Part shown: positions 27,724 through 36,529 of the stretch, one piece after another | Numbering within the stretch: the first letter of the stretch is position 1 | Layout: every line of letters starts with the position of its first letter | DNA from: Parvibaculum lavamentivorans DS-1 | GTDB lineage: Bacteria; Pseudomonadota; Alphaproteobacteria; Parvibaculales; Parvibaculaceae | Direction of reading: 5' to 3' | Assembly: GCF_000017565.1 (NCBI RefSeq) | Contig: NC_009719.1 | Span: forward strand, 3,393,001 to 3,457,000 | Length of the DNA: 64,000 nucleotides | The notes under the pieces: model-generated | Told to the model about the DNA's origin: nothing | Seen by the model: only the letters and a program-made list of their open reading frames with translations | Database searches by the model: none | Position numbers and translations under genes: made by a program

Positions 27724-29043
27724 TTACCCCGCTATCTTCGCCAGTGCGGCTTCGGGGCTCAGTTCTTCCTTTTCGCCGGTGGCGCGGCGCTTCAGTTCGA
27801 CGGTGCCAGACTTGAGGCCGCGCGGGCCGATGACGAGCTGCCAAGGGAGACCGATCAGGTCCATGTTCGAGAACTTGGCGCCGGCGCGCTCATCCGTGTC
27901 GTCATAGAGGACGTCGATCCCTTGCGCGGTGAGCTTCTCATAGATGCTCTCGCAGGCGGCATCGGTTTCGGCATCACCGGACTTCAAATTTATGAGACCG
28001 ACCGTGAAGGGCGCGACGGCATCCGGCCAGACGATGCCGGCGTCGTCGTGGCTCGCCTCAATGATGGCGCCGACGAGGCGGGAGACGCCGATGCCGTAGG
28101 AGCCCATCTGGACGGGGACTTCCTTGCCGTCCGGCCCGGTGACGAGGGCGCCCATGGATTGTGAATATTTGGTGCCGAAGAAGAAGATGTGGCCGACCTC
28201 GATACCGCGCGCGGAGAGCTGCTTGTCCTTCGGGACTTCGGCGTCGAACTTCGCGGCGTCGTGCTTCTCGTCGGTGGCGGCGTAGAGGTCGGTGCGGGCG
28301 GCGATGACGGGGTTGAGGTCCGTCTCGTAGTCGATGTCGTCGCCGGGGACGGCCATGTCCACGAGGTCGCGGTGGCAGAAGACGGCGCTCTCGCCCGTCT
28401 CGGCCAGGATGATGAATTCATGGCTCATGTCGCCGCCGATGGGGCCGGTGTCGGCGGCCATCGGGATCGCCTTCAGGCCCATGCGCGCGAAGGAGCGGAG
28501 ATAGGAGACGAACATCTTGCGATAAGCGCGGCGCGCACCCTCGACATCGAGGTCGAAGGAGTAGCCGTCCTTCATGAGGAATTCGCGGCCGCGCATGACG
28601 CCGAAGCGGGGGCGGATCTCGTCGCGGAACTTCCACTGGATGTGGAAGAGGTTGCGCGGCAGGTCGCGGTAGGAGCGGACGGCGCCCCGGAAGATGTCGG
28701 TGATCATCTCCTCGTTGGTGGGGCCGTAGAGCATGTCGCGCTCGTGACGGTCGACGATGCGGAGCATTTCGGGCCCATAGGCATCGTAGCGGCCGGACTG
28801 GCGCCAGAGGTCGGCGGACTGGAGGGTCGGCATCAGGAGCTCGATCGCCCCTGCCCGCTTCTGCTCGTCGCGGACGATGCCCTCGATCTTGCGGAGCACG
28901 GCGAGGCCGAGCGGCAGCCAGGCATAGATGCCTGCGGCGGTCTGGCGGACCATGCCGGCGCGGAGCATCAGCCGGTGCGACGCGATCTGCGCCTCGGCGG
29001 GGTTTTCCTTCAGTGTGGGCAGGAAATATCTGGAAAGGCGCAT
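27724..29043 (-). CDS. proS: Proline--tRNA ligase, short form without the INS editing domain
   Basis: Class IIa synthetase of 439 residues starting [20 protein letters not shown]. Motif 2 lies in [20 protein letters not shown], with the downstream [13 protein letters not shown], and motif 3 in [21 protein letters not shown]. coli ProRS has 572 residues because of an insertion (INS) that edits Ala-tRNA-Pro. Here the sequence between motifs 2 and 3 is too short to hold it, as known for alphaproteobacterial enzymes. An anticodon-binding domain follows to the end. Sequence upstream of ATG 29043 is open but unrelated. Confidence 0.95.
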   Translation of the reverse strand: MRLSRYFLPTLKENPAEAQIASHRLMLRAGMVRQTAAGIYAWLPLGLAVLRKIEGIVRDEQKRAGAIELLMPTLQSADLWRQSGRYDAYGPEMLRIVDRHERDMLYGPTNEEMITDIFRGAVRSYRDLPRNLFHIQWKFRDEIRPRFGVMRGREFLMKDGYSFDLDVEGARRAYRKMFVSYLRSFARMGLKAIPMAADTGPIGGDMSHEFIILAETGESAVFCHRDLVDMAVPGDDIDYETDLNPVIAARTDLYAATDEKHDAAKFDAEVPKDKQLSARGIEVGHIFFFGTKYSQSMGALVTGPDGKEVPVQMGSYGIGVSRLVGAIIEASHDDAGIVWPDAVAPFTVGLINLKSGDAETDAACESIYEKLTAQGIDVLYDDTDERAGAKFSNMDLIGLPWQLVIGPRGLKSGTVELKRRATGEKEELSPEAALAKIAG

Positions 29044-29135
29044 GATGACCCTGAAAATGGCTGCCGGACGGAAACGCGGCAACCCGCGGCCGGACCCTTG
29101 AGCCCGCCGGAAGCTTGCAATATGGGCGTCAAGTT

Positions 29136-30836
29136 TTAGGGGGTCCCGGCCGGATTCGCAATGTCGGCGCGCGGGCCGGCACCGCGTTGGGCGACGCCGG
29201 TGAGATATGCCTTCACATCGATATCCGGCCCCTGCTCCACGCCCCGCCCGGTGCGCAGGCCCCAAGGGCCGCTTTCCAGCTCGGCGATGGAATAGCCCAT
29301 ATCGACATCATAGGTGCGGTCGATCTGGTTGCGGAGGTAACGCTGGGCTTCGTACCAGCGGGTCTTCTGCGCGCCATCGCGGCAGGAGGCGAGCTCCTCG
29401 CCCTGCGCGCCCCAGCGGCGCTCCACACATTGATAGGGATCGAAGGAAAGGTCGTAGAGGCGGTGGGCGATACGGTCGATGGAAAGCTCGACGGTGCGGC
29501 CATCCGAATTGCGGTAGGAGATGCTGCATGCCGCGTTCTGTTCCTCATAGGCGGCGAGGAGATCGCGGGCGAGATTGTCGCCTTCATAATGAAGGCGCGG
29601 CGCGTCCACCATGTCCATCTTGATGAACTCTACGACGAGATCGTACATCTCCTTGAAGGCGGTCTTCATGCGCGCATCCCGCGAGGGCGTGGAGTAAAGC
29701 TCCCACACACCGTCGGTGCCGTAGATGTTGCGCGGCAGACGATCTGGCGGCGACATGTTCTGAATGCCGCGCCCGACCGAAATCTCTACCGCCTGCTTGC
29801 GCGAGCGCAGGTCGAAGCAGATCGACTGCATCATGGATTTCATTTCCGCGACGGGATGGTATTCGAGTTCGCCAGCGGAGAGGCGCGCGCGGAGATAGGT
29901 ATAGAAATCCATGTTCTCGCCGTTCCAGACCCAGGAGGCGGTGCGCCAGCCATAAGGACTGCCGGGCGGGCTGCCCTGATATTGCTCCAGAGAAAAATCG
30001 GGAATGTCGGCGTTGCGGGCGCCGACGATCCTGCCGCCGACAAGCGCGCCATTCGGCGCACGCGTTGCACCGACGACTTCGATGGGGCGGAACTTCTGGA
30101 AGATGGAGCCGAGCTGCGGGCCGGTGCGCAGAAACTCACGGCCCAGGAATGTGCGGCTCAGCGAATGATCCGGGTGGGAGGAGAAGATGAGGACGCGGCC
30201 ACCGGACTCGACCTTCCAGACGAGCGAGGCGTGGCCGTTCACGTCATAGGCGATAGTGCCGGGAACGATCGCCTCGCGATCTAGGCGCGGCGAATAGGTG
30301 TCCGCGAACATGCCGGGCTCGTCCCATGTCGCATCGCGCCGGAACATGGCCGTGGAGACGACGTTGACGAGCGTGTGCAGGACGGAGATTGCGTTGACGC
30401 CCGAGGCGGCGCGGGGGACGGAATCCCGGCCAACGATGACGTTGCCCTCCTCGGAATAGCGAATATCCGCACCCGGACCATCGGACGATTTCATGGCGCT
30501 CTGCCAAGCGAATGGCAGGCCGTTCTTCCAGGCGAAATAGGCGCGCAAGACATAGGGCATGTCGGCGCAATCGACATAGAAGCGGGTTTTCGGATCGGTG
30601 TGGCGATAGGGATTGGCGGCGCTCTTTATGCACTCGTCGAAGGTCCAGCAATCGGCGCCGCCGAGTGCCGCGACGAAATCCTGCCATGCCTTTTCGTCCG
30701 CATCGCTCCACCGCTCCTGGGTGATGCGCCAGCGTGCATCCTGCGCGGCGGCAGGCAGAGCCGTGGCCGCCAGCCAGAAAACGGCCATGCAAAAACACGC
30801 GGCGGAAACCACCGCCTTCCGGCAGAACAAACGCAT
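29136..30836 (-). CDS. Exported protein of unknown function, possible Cys/His hydrolase fold
   Basis: 566 residues from ATG 30836 with an N-terminal signal peptide (hydrophobic core about residues 10-27, cleavage likely after LPAAA). I do not recognise the family. Cys90 in [19 protein letters not shown] and His202 in [12 protein letters not shown] resemble the order and flavour of catalytic residues in NlpC/P60 or transglutaminase-like folds, with HPD at 221-223 as a possible third position; this is inference. The C-terminal half is rich in aromatic and charged residues with no membrane span. It lies between proS and a second exported protein, in a segment that interrupts a conserved gene order. 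A TTG at 30863 would add nine residues. Confidence 0.7.
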   Translation of the reverse strand: MRLFCRKAVVSAACFCMAVFWLAATALPAAAQDARWRITQERWSDADEKAWQDFVAALGGADCWTFDECIKSAANPYRHTDPKTRFYVDCADMPYVLRAYFAWKNGLPFAWQSAMKSSDGPGADIRYSEEGNVIVGRDSVPRAASGVNAISVLHTLVNVVSTAMFRRDATWDEPGMFADTYSPRLDREAIVPGTIAYDVNGHASLVWKVESGGRVLIFSSHPDHSLSRTFLGREFLRTGPQLGSIFQKFRPIEVVGATRAPNGALVGGRIVGARNADIPDFSLEQYQGSPPGSPYGWRTASWVWNGENMDFYTYLRARLSAGELEYHPVAEMKSMMQSICFDLRSRKQAVEISVGRGIQNMSPPDRLPRNIYGTDGVWELYSTPSRDARMKTAFKEMYDLVVEFIKMDMVDAPRLHYEGDNLARDLLAAYEEQNAACSISYRNSDGRTVELSIDRIAHRLYDLSFDPYQCVERRWGAQGEELASCRDGAQKTRWYEAQRYLRNQIDRTYDVDMGYSIAELESGPWGLRTGRGVEQGPDIDVKAYLTGVAQRGAGPRADIANPAGTP

Positions 30837-30913
30837 TGAAAGCCACCCCAACATTGCAGCCAAGGGTGCGGGCGGGGCCGGGCCATGTCAATCAAAGGGG
30901 GATATGGCGCGGG

Positions 30914-31345
30914 CTATTTCACCGGCTTGTGATGCAATCTTGCACAGGCTTCGGCGATGGCATGGTTACCGCCGGAAACATCCTGACCATCCATCGTGGT
31001 GTGGCCGGTATCCATATCGATGACGACGCGGGCGACGCTCATTTTGGTGGCGGAATTAAAGGCCGGATTGCGGCCTATCAGCGGATCGAGCGTCACATCG
31101 AATTCATAAACGGGGCGATTGCCATAGCGGTAGCCGTCGAGGTCGGCAGGGGCCACGGCGCTGCCATCCGCCGCGACGCCGGGGACATAGTCGGCGCCGC
31201 CGGGCTGATAGAGGGCGATGCGGCGGCAATCGGCTTCGGATATCTGCGCGTGACGCAGCTCATCCGCGCCGGCGAGCATTTCCTCCGCCGCGAGGGGGGA
31301 AACGATCAGCAGGCCGAGCAAGGGGACAAGGGCGGGCTTCATCAT
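30914..31345 (-). CDS. Small exported protein of unknown function
   Basis: 143 residues: signal peptide MMKPALVPLLGLLIVSPLAA, then a soluble domain. Two cysteines (EADCRRIALY and AEACARLHHK) could form a disulfide. YRYGNRPVYEFDVTLDPLIG and KMSVARVVIDMDTGHTTMDG suggest a beta-rich fold. No family is recognised. It is divergent from the NCS2 permease with an 86-base gap, and reads toward the larger exported protein. Confidence 0.65.
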   Translation of the reverse strand: MMKPALVPLLGLLIVSPLAAEEMLAGADELRHAQISEADCRRIALYQPGGADYVPGVAADGSAVAPADLDGYRYGNRPVYEFDVTLDPLIGRNPAFNSATKMSVARVVIDMDTGHTTMDGQDVSGGNHAIAEACARLHHKPVK

Positions 31346-31431
31346 GCTTCCATACTGCGCGCGGGGCGTTTAAGGAATTGTTGCGGGGATTTGGCGGCGA
31401 GGCAAATCAGGGCCTGGGCGGGGGTAGCAGA

Positions 31432-32742
31432 ATGGCGGATGGGGGAAGCGGGATTTTCGAGCGGGTGTTCGCCTTGCGGGCGAACGGCACGACGATCCGC
31501 ACAGAGGTGCTGGCGGGGGCGACGACCTATCTCACGATGGCCTACATCATCTTCGTGAACCCGGCGATCCTGGCGGCGGCCGGGATGGATTTCGGGGCGG
31601 TGTTCGTGGCTACCTGTCTTGCGGCGGCGGCGGGCTCTCTCATCATGGGGCTTTATGCGAACTATCCCGTGGCGCTGGCGCCGGGGATGGGGCTCAACGC
31701 CTATTTCGCCTTTGCCGTGGTGCCGCTGTTCGATGGCGACTGGCGGCTTGCGCTTGGTTGCGTGTTCGTTTCCGGCTTTCTTTTTCTGCTGTTGTCGCTG
31801 TCGCCCTTGCGCGAGCGGATGGTGAACTCGATTCCGCGCTCGCTCAAGTACGGGATCGGTGCGGGCATCGGTTTTTTTCTCGCGCTGATCGGGCTGAAGA
31901 ATGCGGGCGTTGTCGCGGACGATCCGGTGACGCTTGTTGCGCTTGGCGATCTCGGTCATCCGGCCGCCCTGCTCGCCTGCGCCGGCTTTGTCGTACTGGT
32001 GGCGCTGCAATACAGGCGCGTACCCGGCGCCATCATGCTGACGGTTCTCGCGATTACGCTCGCGGCATTGTTGCTCGGCCTGCAGGAGTTCAAGGGTGTG
32101 GCGGCGGCACCGCCTTCGCTTGCGCCGACATTCCTGCAGATGGATCTGGCCGGTGCATTTCAGGCGGGTTTCGTCACCATCGTTTTCGTGTTTCTGCTGG
32201 TCGACCTGCTCGATACGACCGGCACGCTGGTGAGCGTGGCGCAGCGGGCCAACATGGTGGGCGCGGACGGCAATATTCCACGGCTGCGAAAGGCGATGGT
32301 GGCGGATTCATCCGCAACGATCATCGGCGCGGCGCTCGGCACATCGACGACGACGAGCTATATCGAAAGCGCGGCGGGCGTCGATGCGGGCGGGCGAACG
32401 GGGCTGACGGCGGCGACCGTCGGCGGGCTCTTCATTGCGAGCCTTGTCCTTGCGCCGCTTGCCGAGATGGTGCCGCTCTATGCGACGGCGCCCGCGCTCG
32501 TCTTCATCGCCTGCCTGATGGCGCGCAGCCTCGCCGATATCGACTGGGGCGATGTGAGCGAGACGGCGCCCGCCATCCTGACGGCGATTGCCATTCCCCT
32601 CACCTTCTCGATCGCGACGGGCATTGGCCTTGGGTTGATTTCCTATGTCGCGATCAAGCTGCTGGCCGGGCGGGGGCGGGAGCTGAACATTGCGGTAGTG
32701 GCGATTGCGGCGGCCTTCGTGCTCAAGCTGGCTTTGCAATGA
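31432..32742 (+). CDS. NCS2-family purine permease (AzgA/PbuG type)
   Basis: 436-residue inner-membrane transporter. The start MADGGSGIFERVFALRANGT, TYLTMAYIIFVNPAILAAAG and PVALAPGMGLNAYFAF are characteristic of the AzgA-like hypoxanthine/guanine/adenine permeases, as is STTTSYIESAAGVDAGGRTG in the second half. About 12 to 14 membrane segments are expected. Start ATG 31432 follows GGGGGTAG. The substrate is inferred from family membership only. It is the sole plus-strand protein gene in a long minus-strand region. Confidence 0.9.
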   Translation: MADGGSGIFERVFALRANGTTIRTEVLAGATTYLTMAYIIFVNPAILAAAGMDFGAVFVATCLAAAAGSLIMGLYANYPVALAPGMGLNAYFAFAVVPLFDGDWRLALGCVFVSGFLFLLLSLSPLRERMVNSIPRSLKYGIGAGIGFFLALIGLKNAGVVADDPVTLVALGDLGHPAALLACAGFVVLVALQYRRVPGAIMLTVLAITLAALLLGLQEFKGVAAAPPSLAPTFLQMDLAGAFQAGFVTIVFVFLLVDLLDTTGTLVSVAQRANMVGADGNIPRLRKAMVADSSATIIGAALGTSTTTSYIESAAGVDAGGRTGLTAATVGGLFIASLVLAPLAEMVPLYATAPALVFIACLMARSLADIDWGDVSETAPAILTAIAIPLTFSIATGIGLGLISYVAIKLLAGRGRELNIAVVAIAAAFVLKLALQ

Positions 32743-32829
32743 AACGCCGGTGTTGCGATCAATCCTGTCGGTAAGTTGCGGGGGGTGTGCGTAATGCTTG
32801 CAAAAATTTCGCGGAGTGCAAAAAGACGC

Positions 32830-32858
32830 GTGACAGGATGACGCAGGGTGGCTATAGT
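32830..32858 (+). promoter_or_regulatory. Promoter of the ncRNA candidate
   Basis: GTGACA (32830-32835), a 17-base spacer, TATAGT (32853-32858): a near-consensus sigma-70-type promoter. It points to a start around 32865 and is followed by no start codon with a ribosome binding site. Confidence 0.6.
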
Positions 32859-32864
32859 CCCTTC

Positions 32865-33004
32865 AACAAAAAGGGAAAAGCGCGATAGCGCGAGCCCAAG
32901 TTTAGGGAGGGAACGCTGACCTTGACCGTCCGAAAAGGATGGCGAGGGCGCGACCGAGGGAACACTACCGAGCAAGGCCACGAAAGTGGACCTTGCTTTT
33001 TTTT
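32865..33004 (+). ncRNA. Candidate standalone small RNA, about 140 nt
   Basis: The segment runs from just after a good promoter to an intrinsic terminator and has no credible ORF. Predicted local structure: CGCG (32881-32884) / CGCG (32889-32892) with a 4-base loop; CCGTCC (32926-32931) / GGATGG (32937-32942) around GAAAA; and a terminator of GCAAGGCCAC (32972-32981), loop GAAA, GTGG-A-CCTTGC (32986-32996) followed by eight T. Single-stranded purine-rich stretches lie between (around 32901-32915 and 32955-32965). It does not match tmRNA, RNase P RNA or SRP RNA as I know them; 6S RNA cannot be fully excluded. Downstream genes are all on the other strand, so it is not a leader. Confidence 0.6.
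32972..33004 (+). terminator. Intrinsic terminator of the ncRNA candidate
   Basis: A 10-bp stem with one bulged A (32972-32981 with 32986-32996), GAAA tetraloop, then T8 (32997-33004). One of the strongest terminators in the window. Confidence 0.85.
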
Positions 33005-33027
33005 GGGCTCAGAAAAGTCTCGAGATT

Positions 33028-33115
33028 CGTCATGGCCCGGCTAGTCCGGGCCATCCACGACTTGGCGTTGTCAGCCAAGAAAGACGTGGATGACCCGCAT
33101 AAAGCGGGTCATGAC
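33028..33115. repeat. Multi-stem palindromic repeat element
   Basis: Three nested or adjacent stems: ATGGCCCGG (33032-33040) / CCGGGCCAT (33046-33054); TCCACG with CTTGGC opposite GCCAAG with CGTGGA; and ATGACCCGC / GCGGGTCAT ending near 33113. Translated, this type of element gives pseudo-peptides such as MARLVRAIHDL...KAGHDG, which turn up in many alphaproteobacterial annotations as spurious short proteins. Confidence 0.75.
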
Positions 33116-33161
33116 GGTTTTGTTTAGATGGCCCGCCTAGCTGGCTCAGAGCCCCCGCCCC

Positions 33162-33205
33162 GAAATTTGCGAGAGCAAATTTCGACCCTCCCCCCAGGGG
33201 AGGGT
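33162..33205. repeat. REP-like palindromic element, copy 2
   Basis: GAAATTTGC (33162-33170), loop GAGA, GCAAATTTC (33175-33183), then ACCCTCCCC (33185-33193) / GGGGAGGGT (33197-33205). The first stem matches the copy at 22444-22465 apart from one loop base. Confidence 0.75.
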
Positions 33206-33253
33206 GGGAGGAAGATCGGTGCCGCGGGTAAAGTCCGACCCGGTTGCTCGGGT

Positions 33254-33532
33254 TCAGTATTCGTTGCTGAGGTCGGGCATGAAGGGGATGCTGTCGAGGG
33301 GGATTGGCTGGTAGATCCATATCCACGCGACAAAGGACCAGGCGATCGCGGCGATGATCGTGGTTATGCCCGCCTTGATGAGCAGGCCATGGCGCGCGGG
33401 GGCGCCGGCATCCGTTCCGGGGATGACTTCCTCACCGCTTTCGGTGCGGGATTTGATGCCCCAGGGCAGGACCGCGAAGAGCGTGACCCACCAAAGGATG
33501 AAATAGATGGCGAGGCCTGCGGGCCAATCCAT
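33254..33532 (-). CDS. DUF1467 family membrane protein
   Basis: 92 residues with two hydrophobic helices (IYFILWWVTLFAVLPWGI and GITTIIAAIAWSFVAWIWIY). The pattern YFILWWVTLFAVLPWG followed by a short hydrophilic loop with a GAPARHGLL-type segment is typical of DUF1467. The family is conserved next to mce and proS in alphaproteobacteria; the function is unknown. It is transcribed directly after mce. Confidence 0.85.
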   Translation of the reverse strand: MDWPAGLAIYFILWWVTLFAVLPWGIKSRTESGEEVIPGTDAGAPARHGLLIKAGITTIIAAIAWSFVAWIWIYQPIPLDSIPFMPDLSNEY

Positions 33533-33564
33533 GAATGCTTCCCCTGCCCGGTTTGCCCCGGGCC

Positions 33565-33969
33565 TTATGCCTGTTCCAGCTCGACCAGCGTGCCGTAAAG
33601 GTCTTTCGGGTGGAGGAAGACGACCGGCTTGCCATGGGCGCCGATGCGCGGCTTGCCCGTTCCGGTGATCGTGACGCCTTCGGTGTTCATTTTTTCGCAG
33701 GCGCTGTCGATATCCTCGACCTCGATGCAGATGTGGTGGATGCCGCCCTTCGGATTCTTGGCGAGGAAGCCGGCGATGGGCGAATTCTCACCCAGGGGCT
33801 CCAGCAGCTCGATCTTGGTGTTGCCGAGATCGACGAAAACGGTGGTCACGCCGTGGTCTGGCTGCGGCACGGCGTCCGAGACCTTGGCGGCAAATTTCGT
33901 GCGGTACATCTCGCCCGCCGCGCGCACGTCCGGCACGGCGATGGCAACGTGATTGAGGGGACCGAGCAT
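33565..33969 (-). CDS. mce: Methylmalonyl-CoA epimerase
   Basis: Vicinal-oxygen-chelate fold enzyme interconverting (R)- and (S)-methylmalonyl-CoA in propionate and branched-chain catabolism. It is 134 residues, a normal length. MLGPLNHVAIAVPDVRAAGE opens the first module; His7, one of His78/His79 in GGIHHICIEV, and Glu130 in LYGTLVELEQ are the likely metal ligands. KPVVFLHPKDLYGTL is characteristic. It sits after rnj in the conserved alphaproteobacterial order. Confidence 0.92.
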   Translation of the reverse strand: MLGPLNHVAIAVPDVRAAGEMYRTKFAAKVSDAVPQPDHGVTTVFVDLGNTKIELLEPLGENSPIAGFLAKNPKGGIHHICIEVEDIDSACEKMNTEGVTITGTGKPRIGAHGKPVVFLHPKDLYGTLVELEQA

Positions 33970-34050
33970 ATGCCTGTTCCTTAACCGTTGAATTCCGATG
34001 GCCCATGTTTAGGCCGGTTTCGGAGGCGGGGCAAGGCAAGCAGGAGGGGA

Positions 34051-35754
34051 TCAGATGCGGATGACGGCGATGGCGACCTGGGCCTTTTTGCCCCAGTAGC
34101 GGCGGATATCCCCACGGACGGCGCGGCGCAGGAATTCCGCTACGGCATCGTCGTCGCCGCGGCGCTTTTTCGGCAGGCGGTCGAGGGCGTCCTCCACCGC
34201 ATCCAGCGCCCGGTCCTCGAAGGAGACGCCGTTGCCATCTTCCTCGGGCAGGCCCATGAGGCGGACCTGCGGCTCGCCACGGACCTCTCCCTTGCCGTCC
34301 AGCACCAGGCTGACGAAGACGGAGCCGGCGAAGGCGAGCTTGCGCCTTTCGCGGACCGCGCCCTCATCGGACTCGGTCAATACATCGCCATCGAGATAGA
34401 TGCGGCCCGAGGGGACCTCGCCGACAATTTCGGCCGGGCCCGGCGCCAGGCGGACCATGAGGCCGTTGCGGATGACCACCTGCTCCGGCACCTGAAGCTC
34501 GCGCGCGAGGACGGCATGTTCCGCGAGGTGGCGGGCCTCGCCATGAACCGGCACGGCGACTTCCGGCCTGATCCATTGATACATGCGGGCGAGCTCATCG
34601 CGGCAGGGATGGCCCGAGACGTGGACGAAGTGGTCCTTCTCGGTGACGACGCGGACGCCGCGCTCGGCCAGCAGGTTCTGCAGGTCGAAGATCGAGGTTT
34701 CATTGCCGGGGATGATGCGGGACGAGAAGACGACGGTGTCGCCCTCCTCCAGCACGATGTGGGGATGACCGTCCTCGGCGATGCGGGCAAGCGCGGCACG
34801 CGGCTCGCCCTGCGACCCGGTGCAGATGAACAGCACCTTGTCTCGCGGAAGATAAGCGGCGTCATGCTCGCTGACGAAGGGCGCGAGGCCGGTGAGATAA
34901 CCGCATTCGCGGGCGGCGCCGACGACGCGGTACATGGAGCGGCCGACCAGCACGGCGTGCCGATCGCAGGCTTCGGCGGCGCGGGCGATACTTTCGAGAC
35001 GGGCGACATTGGAGGCGAAGGTGGTGACGGCCACCCTGCCCTCGCAGGATTTGATGAGTTCTATGAGGCTCGACGCGACATCGGCCTCGGAGCCGGAGGT
35101 GCCGGGCGAGAAGACGTTGGTCGAGTCGCAGACGATGGCGCGGACGCCTTCGTCGCCGATTTCGCTCAGGCGGGCGATGTCCATGTCGTCGCCGGCGACG
35201 GGATCGGGGTCGATCTTCCAGTCGCCCGTATGCATGACGAGGCCGAGCGGCGTGCGGATGGCGAGCCCGTTCGGCTCCAGGATCGAATGGGTGAGCGTTA
35301 CCAGTTCGATGTCGAAGGGACCGAGGGCGAAGCGGTGACCGAGGGGGATGATGTGCATCGGCACTTCGTTTTCGATGCCGGCCTCGATGAGCTTGCCGCG
35401 CACCATGGCGGCGGTGAAGGGCGTGGCGTAGACGGGGCAGCGCAGACGCGGCCAGATATGCGCGACGGCGCCTATGTGATCCTCATGGGCGTGGGTCAGC
35501 ACGATGCCGAGCAGGTCTTTCTTGCGCTCCACAATGAAGGCGGGATCCGGCATGATGACGTCGACACCGGGGGTGCGGTCGTCGCCGAAGGTCACGCCGA
35601 GATCGACCATGATCCACTGACGCGCCTTTGGCGGGCCAAAGCCATAGAGATTGAGGTTCATCCCAATCTCGCCCGAGCCGCCAAGGGGCAGAAAGATCAG
35701 CTCATCATGCGCGCCGGGCGCATGGGGGGAGGCAACGGAAGCAGACATACTCAT
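34051..35754 (-). CDS. rnj: Ribonuclease J
   Basis: Metallo-beta-lactamase/beta-CASP nuclease with 5'-3' exo- and endonuclease activity in mRNA and rRNA processing; 567 residues. The zinc motif is THAHEDHIG with His88, His90, Asp92 and His93. LPLGGSGEIGMNLNLYGFG is the usual opening, VCDSTNVFSPGTSGSE and CTGSQGEPRAALARIAEDGH mark the beta-CASP core, and VHVSGHPCRDELARMYQWIR with VPVHGEARHL follows. A second ATG two codons in (35748) is an alternative start. It lies between birA and mce. Confidence 0.95.
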   Translation of the reverse strand: MSMSASVASPHAPGAHDELIFLPLGGSGEIGMNLNLYGFGPPKARQWIMVDLGVTFGDDRTPGVDVIMPDPAFIVERKKDLLGIVLTHAHEDHIGAVAHIWPRLRCPVYATPFTAAMVRGKLIEAGIENEVPMHIIPLGHRFALGPFDIELVTLTHSILEPNGLAIRTPLGLVMHTGDWKIDPDPVAGDDMDIARLSEIGDEGVRAIVCDSTNVFSPGTSGSEADVASSLIELIKSCEGRVAVTTFASNVARLESIARAAEACDRHAVLVGRSMYRVVGAARECGYLTGLAPFVSEHDAAYLPRDKVLFICTGSQGEPRAALARIAEDGHPHIVLEEGDTVVFSSRIIPGNETSIFDLQNLLAERGVRVVTEKDHFVHVSGHPCRDELARMYQWIRPEVAVPVHGEARHLAEHAVLARELQVPEQVVIRNGLMVRLAPGPAEIVGEVPSGRIYLDGDVLTESDEGAVRERRKLAFAGSVFVSLVLDGKGEVRGEPQVRLMGLPEEDGNGVSFEDRALDAVEDALDRLPKKRRGDDDAVAEFLRRAVRGDIRRYWGKKAQVAIAVIRI

Positions 35755-35763
35755 AATTTGAAC

Positions 35764-36522
35764 CTATCCCGTCGCGGGGCGAAAGAATACATCTCCGGCC
35801 GCAACGAGGCGGAGTTCGCCATCCGGCATTCGCAACTGCAAGGTGCCATCGGGGGCGAGGCCTTCGAAAGTTCCATCATAGGTGCCGTCCGCGAGGCGCA
35901 CGGTGACGGGCCCGCCGAGGCCCTGGGCGCGTTTCAGCCATGCCTCCCGGATGACGGCGAAGCCCTGCACGCCGCGCCACTTTGTGAGCCAGCTATCAAA
36001 GGAGGCGGCGAGCGCCTGCTGCGCCTCGTCCGGCGTGACCAGGCCTACGCTCATGGCGGCGAGGGAGGTGGCGGGATATTCGAGGCCTTCCGGGTGATGC
36101 GCGAGGTTGATCCCCATGCCGATCGCCACCCAGGCGACTTCGGCGCCCGCCATGCCCGAGGATTCGAGCAGGATACCTGCGAGCTTCGCCTTGTCGTGGA
36201 GAAGATCGTTCGGCCATTTGAGCCGGAGGCCGGCGCGGAGATGCGGCGGCAGGAGGCTTTCCACCGCATCATGGACGGCGACGGCGGCGACGAAGGAGAG
36301 CTCGCCTGCCTGGCGCGGACCGCAACGCGGGCGGAACAGCAGCGTGCCCATGAAATTGCCGGTGGGCGAGACCCAGTTGCGGCCACGGCGGCCACGGCCC
36401 GCCGTCTGCCGCTCGGCAACGAGCCAGAGCGGGCCCGGCTCTCCCGCCTCGGCGAGACGCCGCGCCTCCTCGTTCGTGCTGTCGATCTCTGCGAAACGGC
36501 GAACGGGCGGAAGCGGGCTCAT
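35764..36522 (-). CDS. birA: Biotin--[acetyl-CoA-carboxylase] ligase
   Basis: Attaches biotin to biotin carboxyl carrier proteins; 252 residues. The catalytic loop GRGRRGR is at residues 42-48, with KWPNDLLHDKAKLAGILLES following and an SH3-like C-terminal domain (VRLADGTYDGTFEGLAPDGT). There is no N-terminal helix-turn-helix, so this is a monofunctional ligase rather than a BirA repressor. ATG 36522 starts 8 bases below the nuoN stop; open sequence further upstream is shadow of nuoN. Confidence 0.93.
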   Translation of the reverse strand: MSPLPPVRRFAEIDSTNEEARRLAEAGEPGPLWLVAERQTAGRGRRGRNWVSPTGNFMGTLLFRPRCGPRQAGELSFVAAVAVHDAVESLLPPHLRAGLRLKWPNDLLHDKAKLAGILLESSGMAGAEVAWVAIGMGINLAHHPEGLEYPATSLAAMSVGLVTPDEAQQALAASFDSWLTKWRGVQGFAVIREAWLKRAQGLGGPVTVRLADGTYDGTFEGLAPDGTLQLRMPDGELRLVAAGDVFFRPATG

Positions 36523-36529
36523 GCCTGCA

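Larger units (their letters stand above)
32743..33253. other. 510-base intergenic segment holding an ncRNA candidate and repeats
   Basis: No protein gene is supported between the permease stop and the DUF1467 stop. It contains a promoter, an ncRNA candidate with terminator, a multi-stem palindromic element and a REP-like palindrome, each listed separately. Confidence 0.7.

Noticed and set aside
32643-32981. Minus-strand 112-codon frame overlapping the permease end and the ncRNA
   Set aside because: It overlaps a well supported gene and a transcript-like structure, with no ribosome binding site or domain.
32939-33127. A 62-codon frame ending ...KAGHDGFV
   Set aside because: It crosses the ncRNA terminator and the palindromic element; the peptide is the known by-product of that repeat type rather than a protein.
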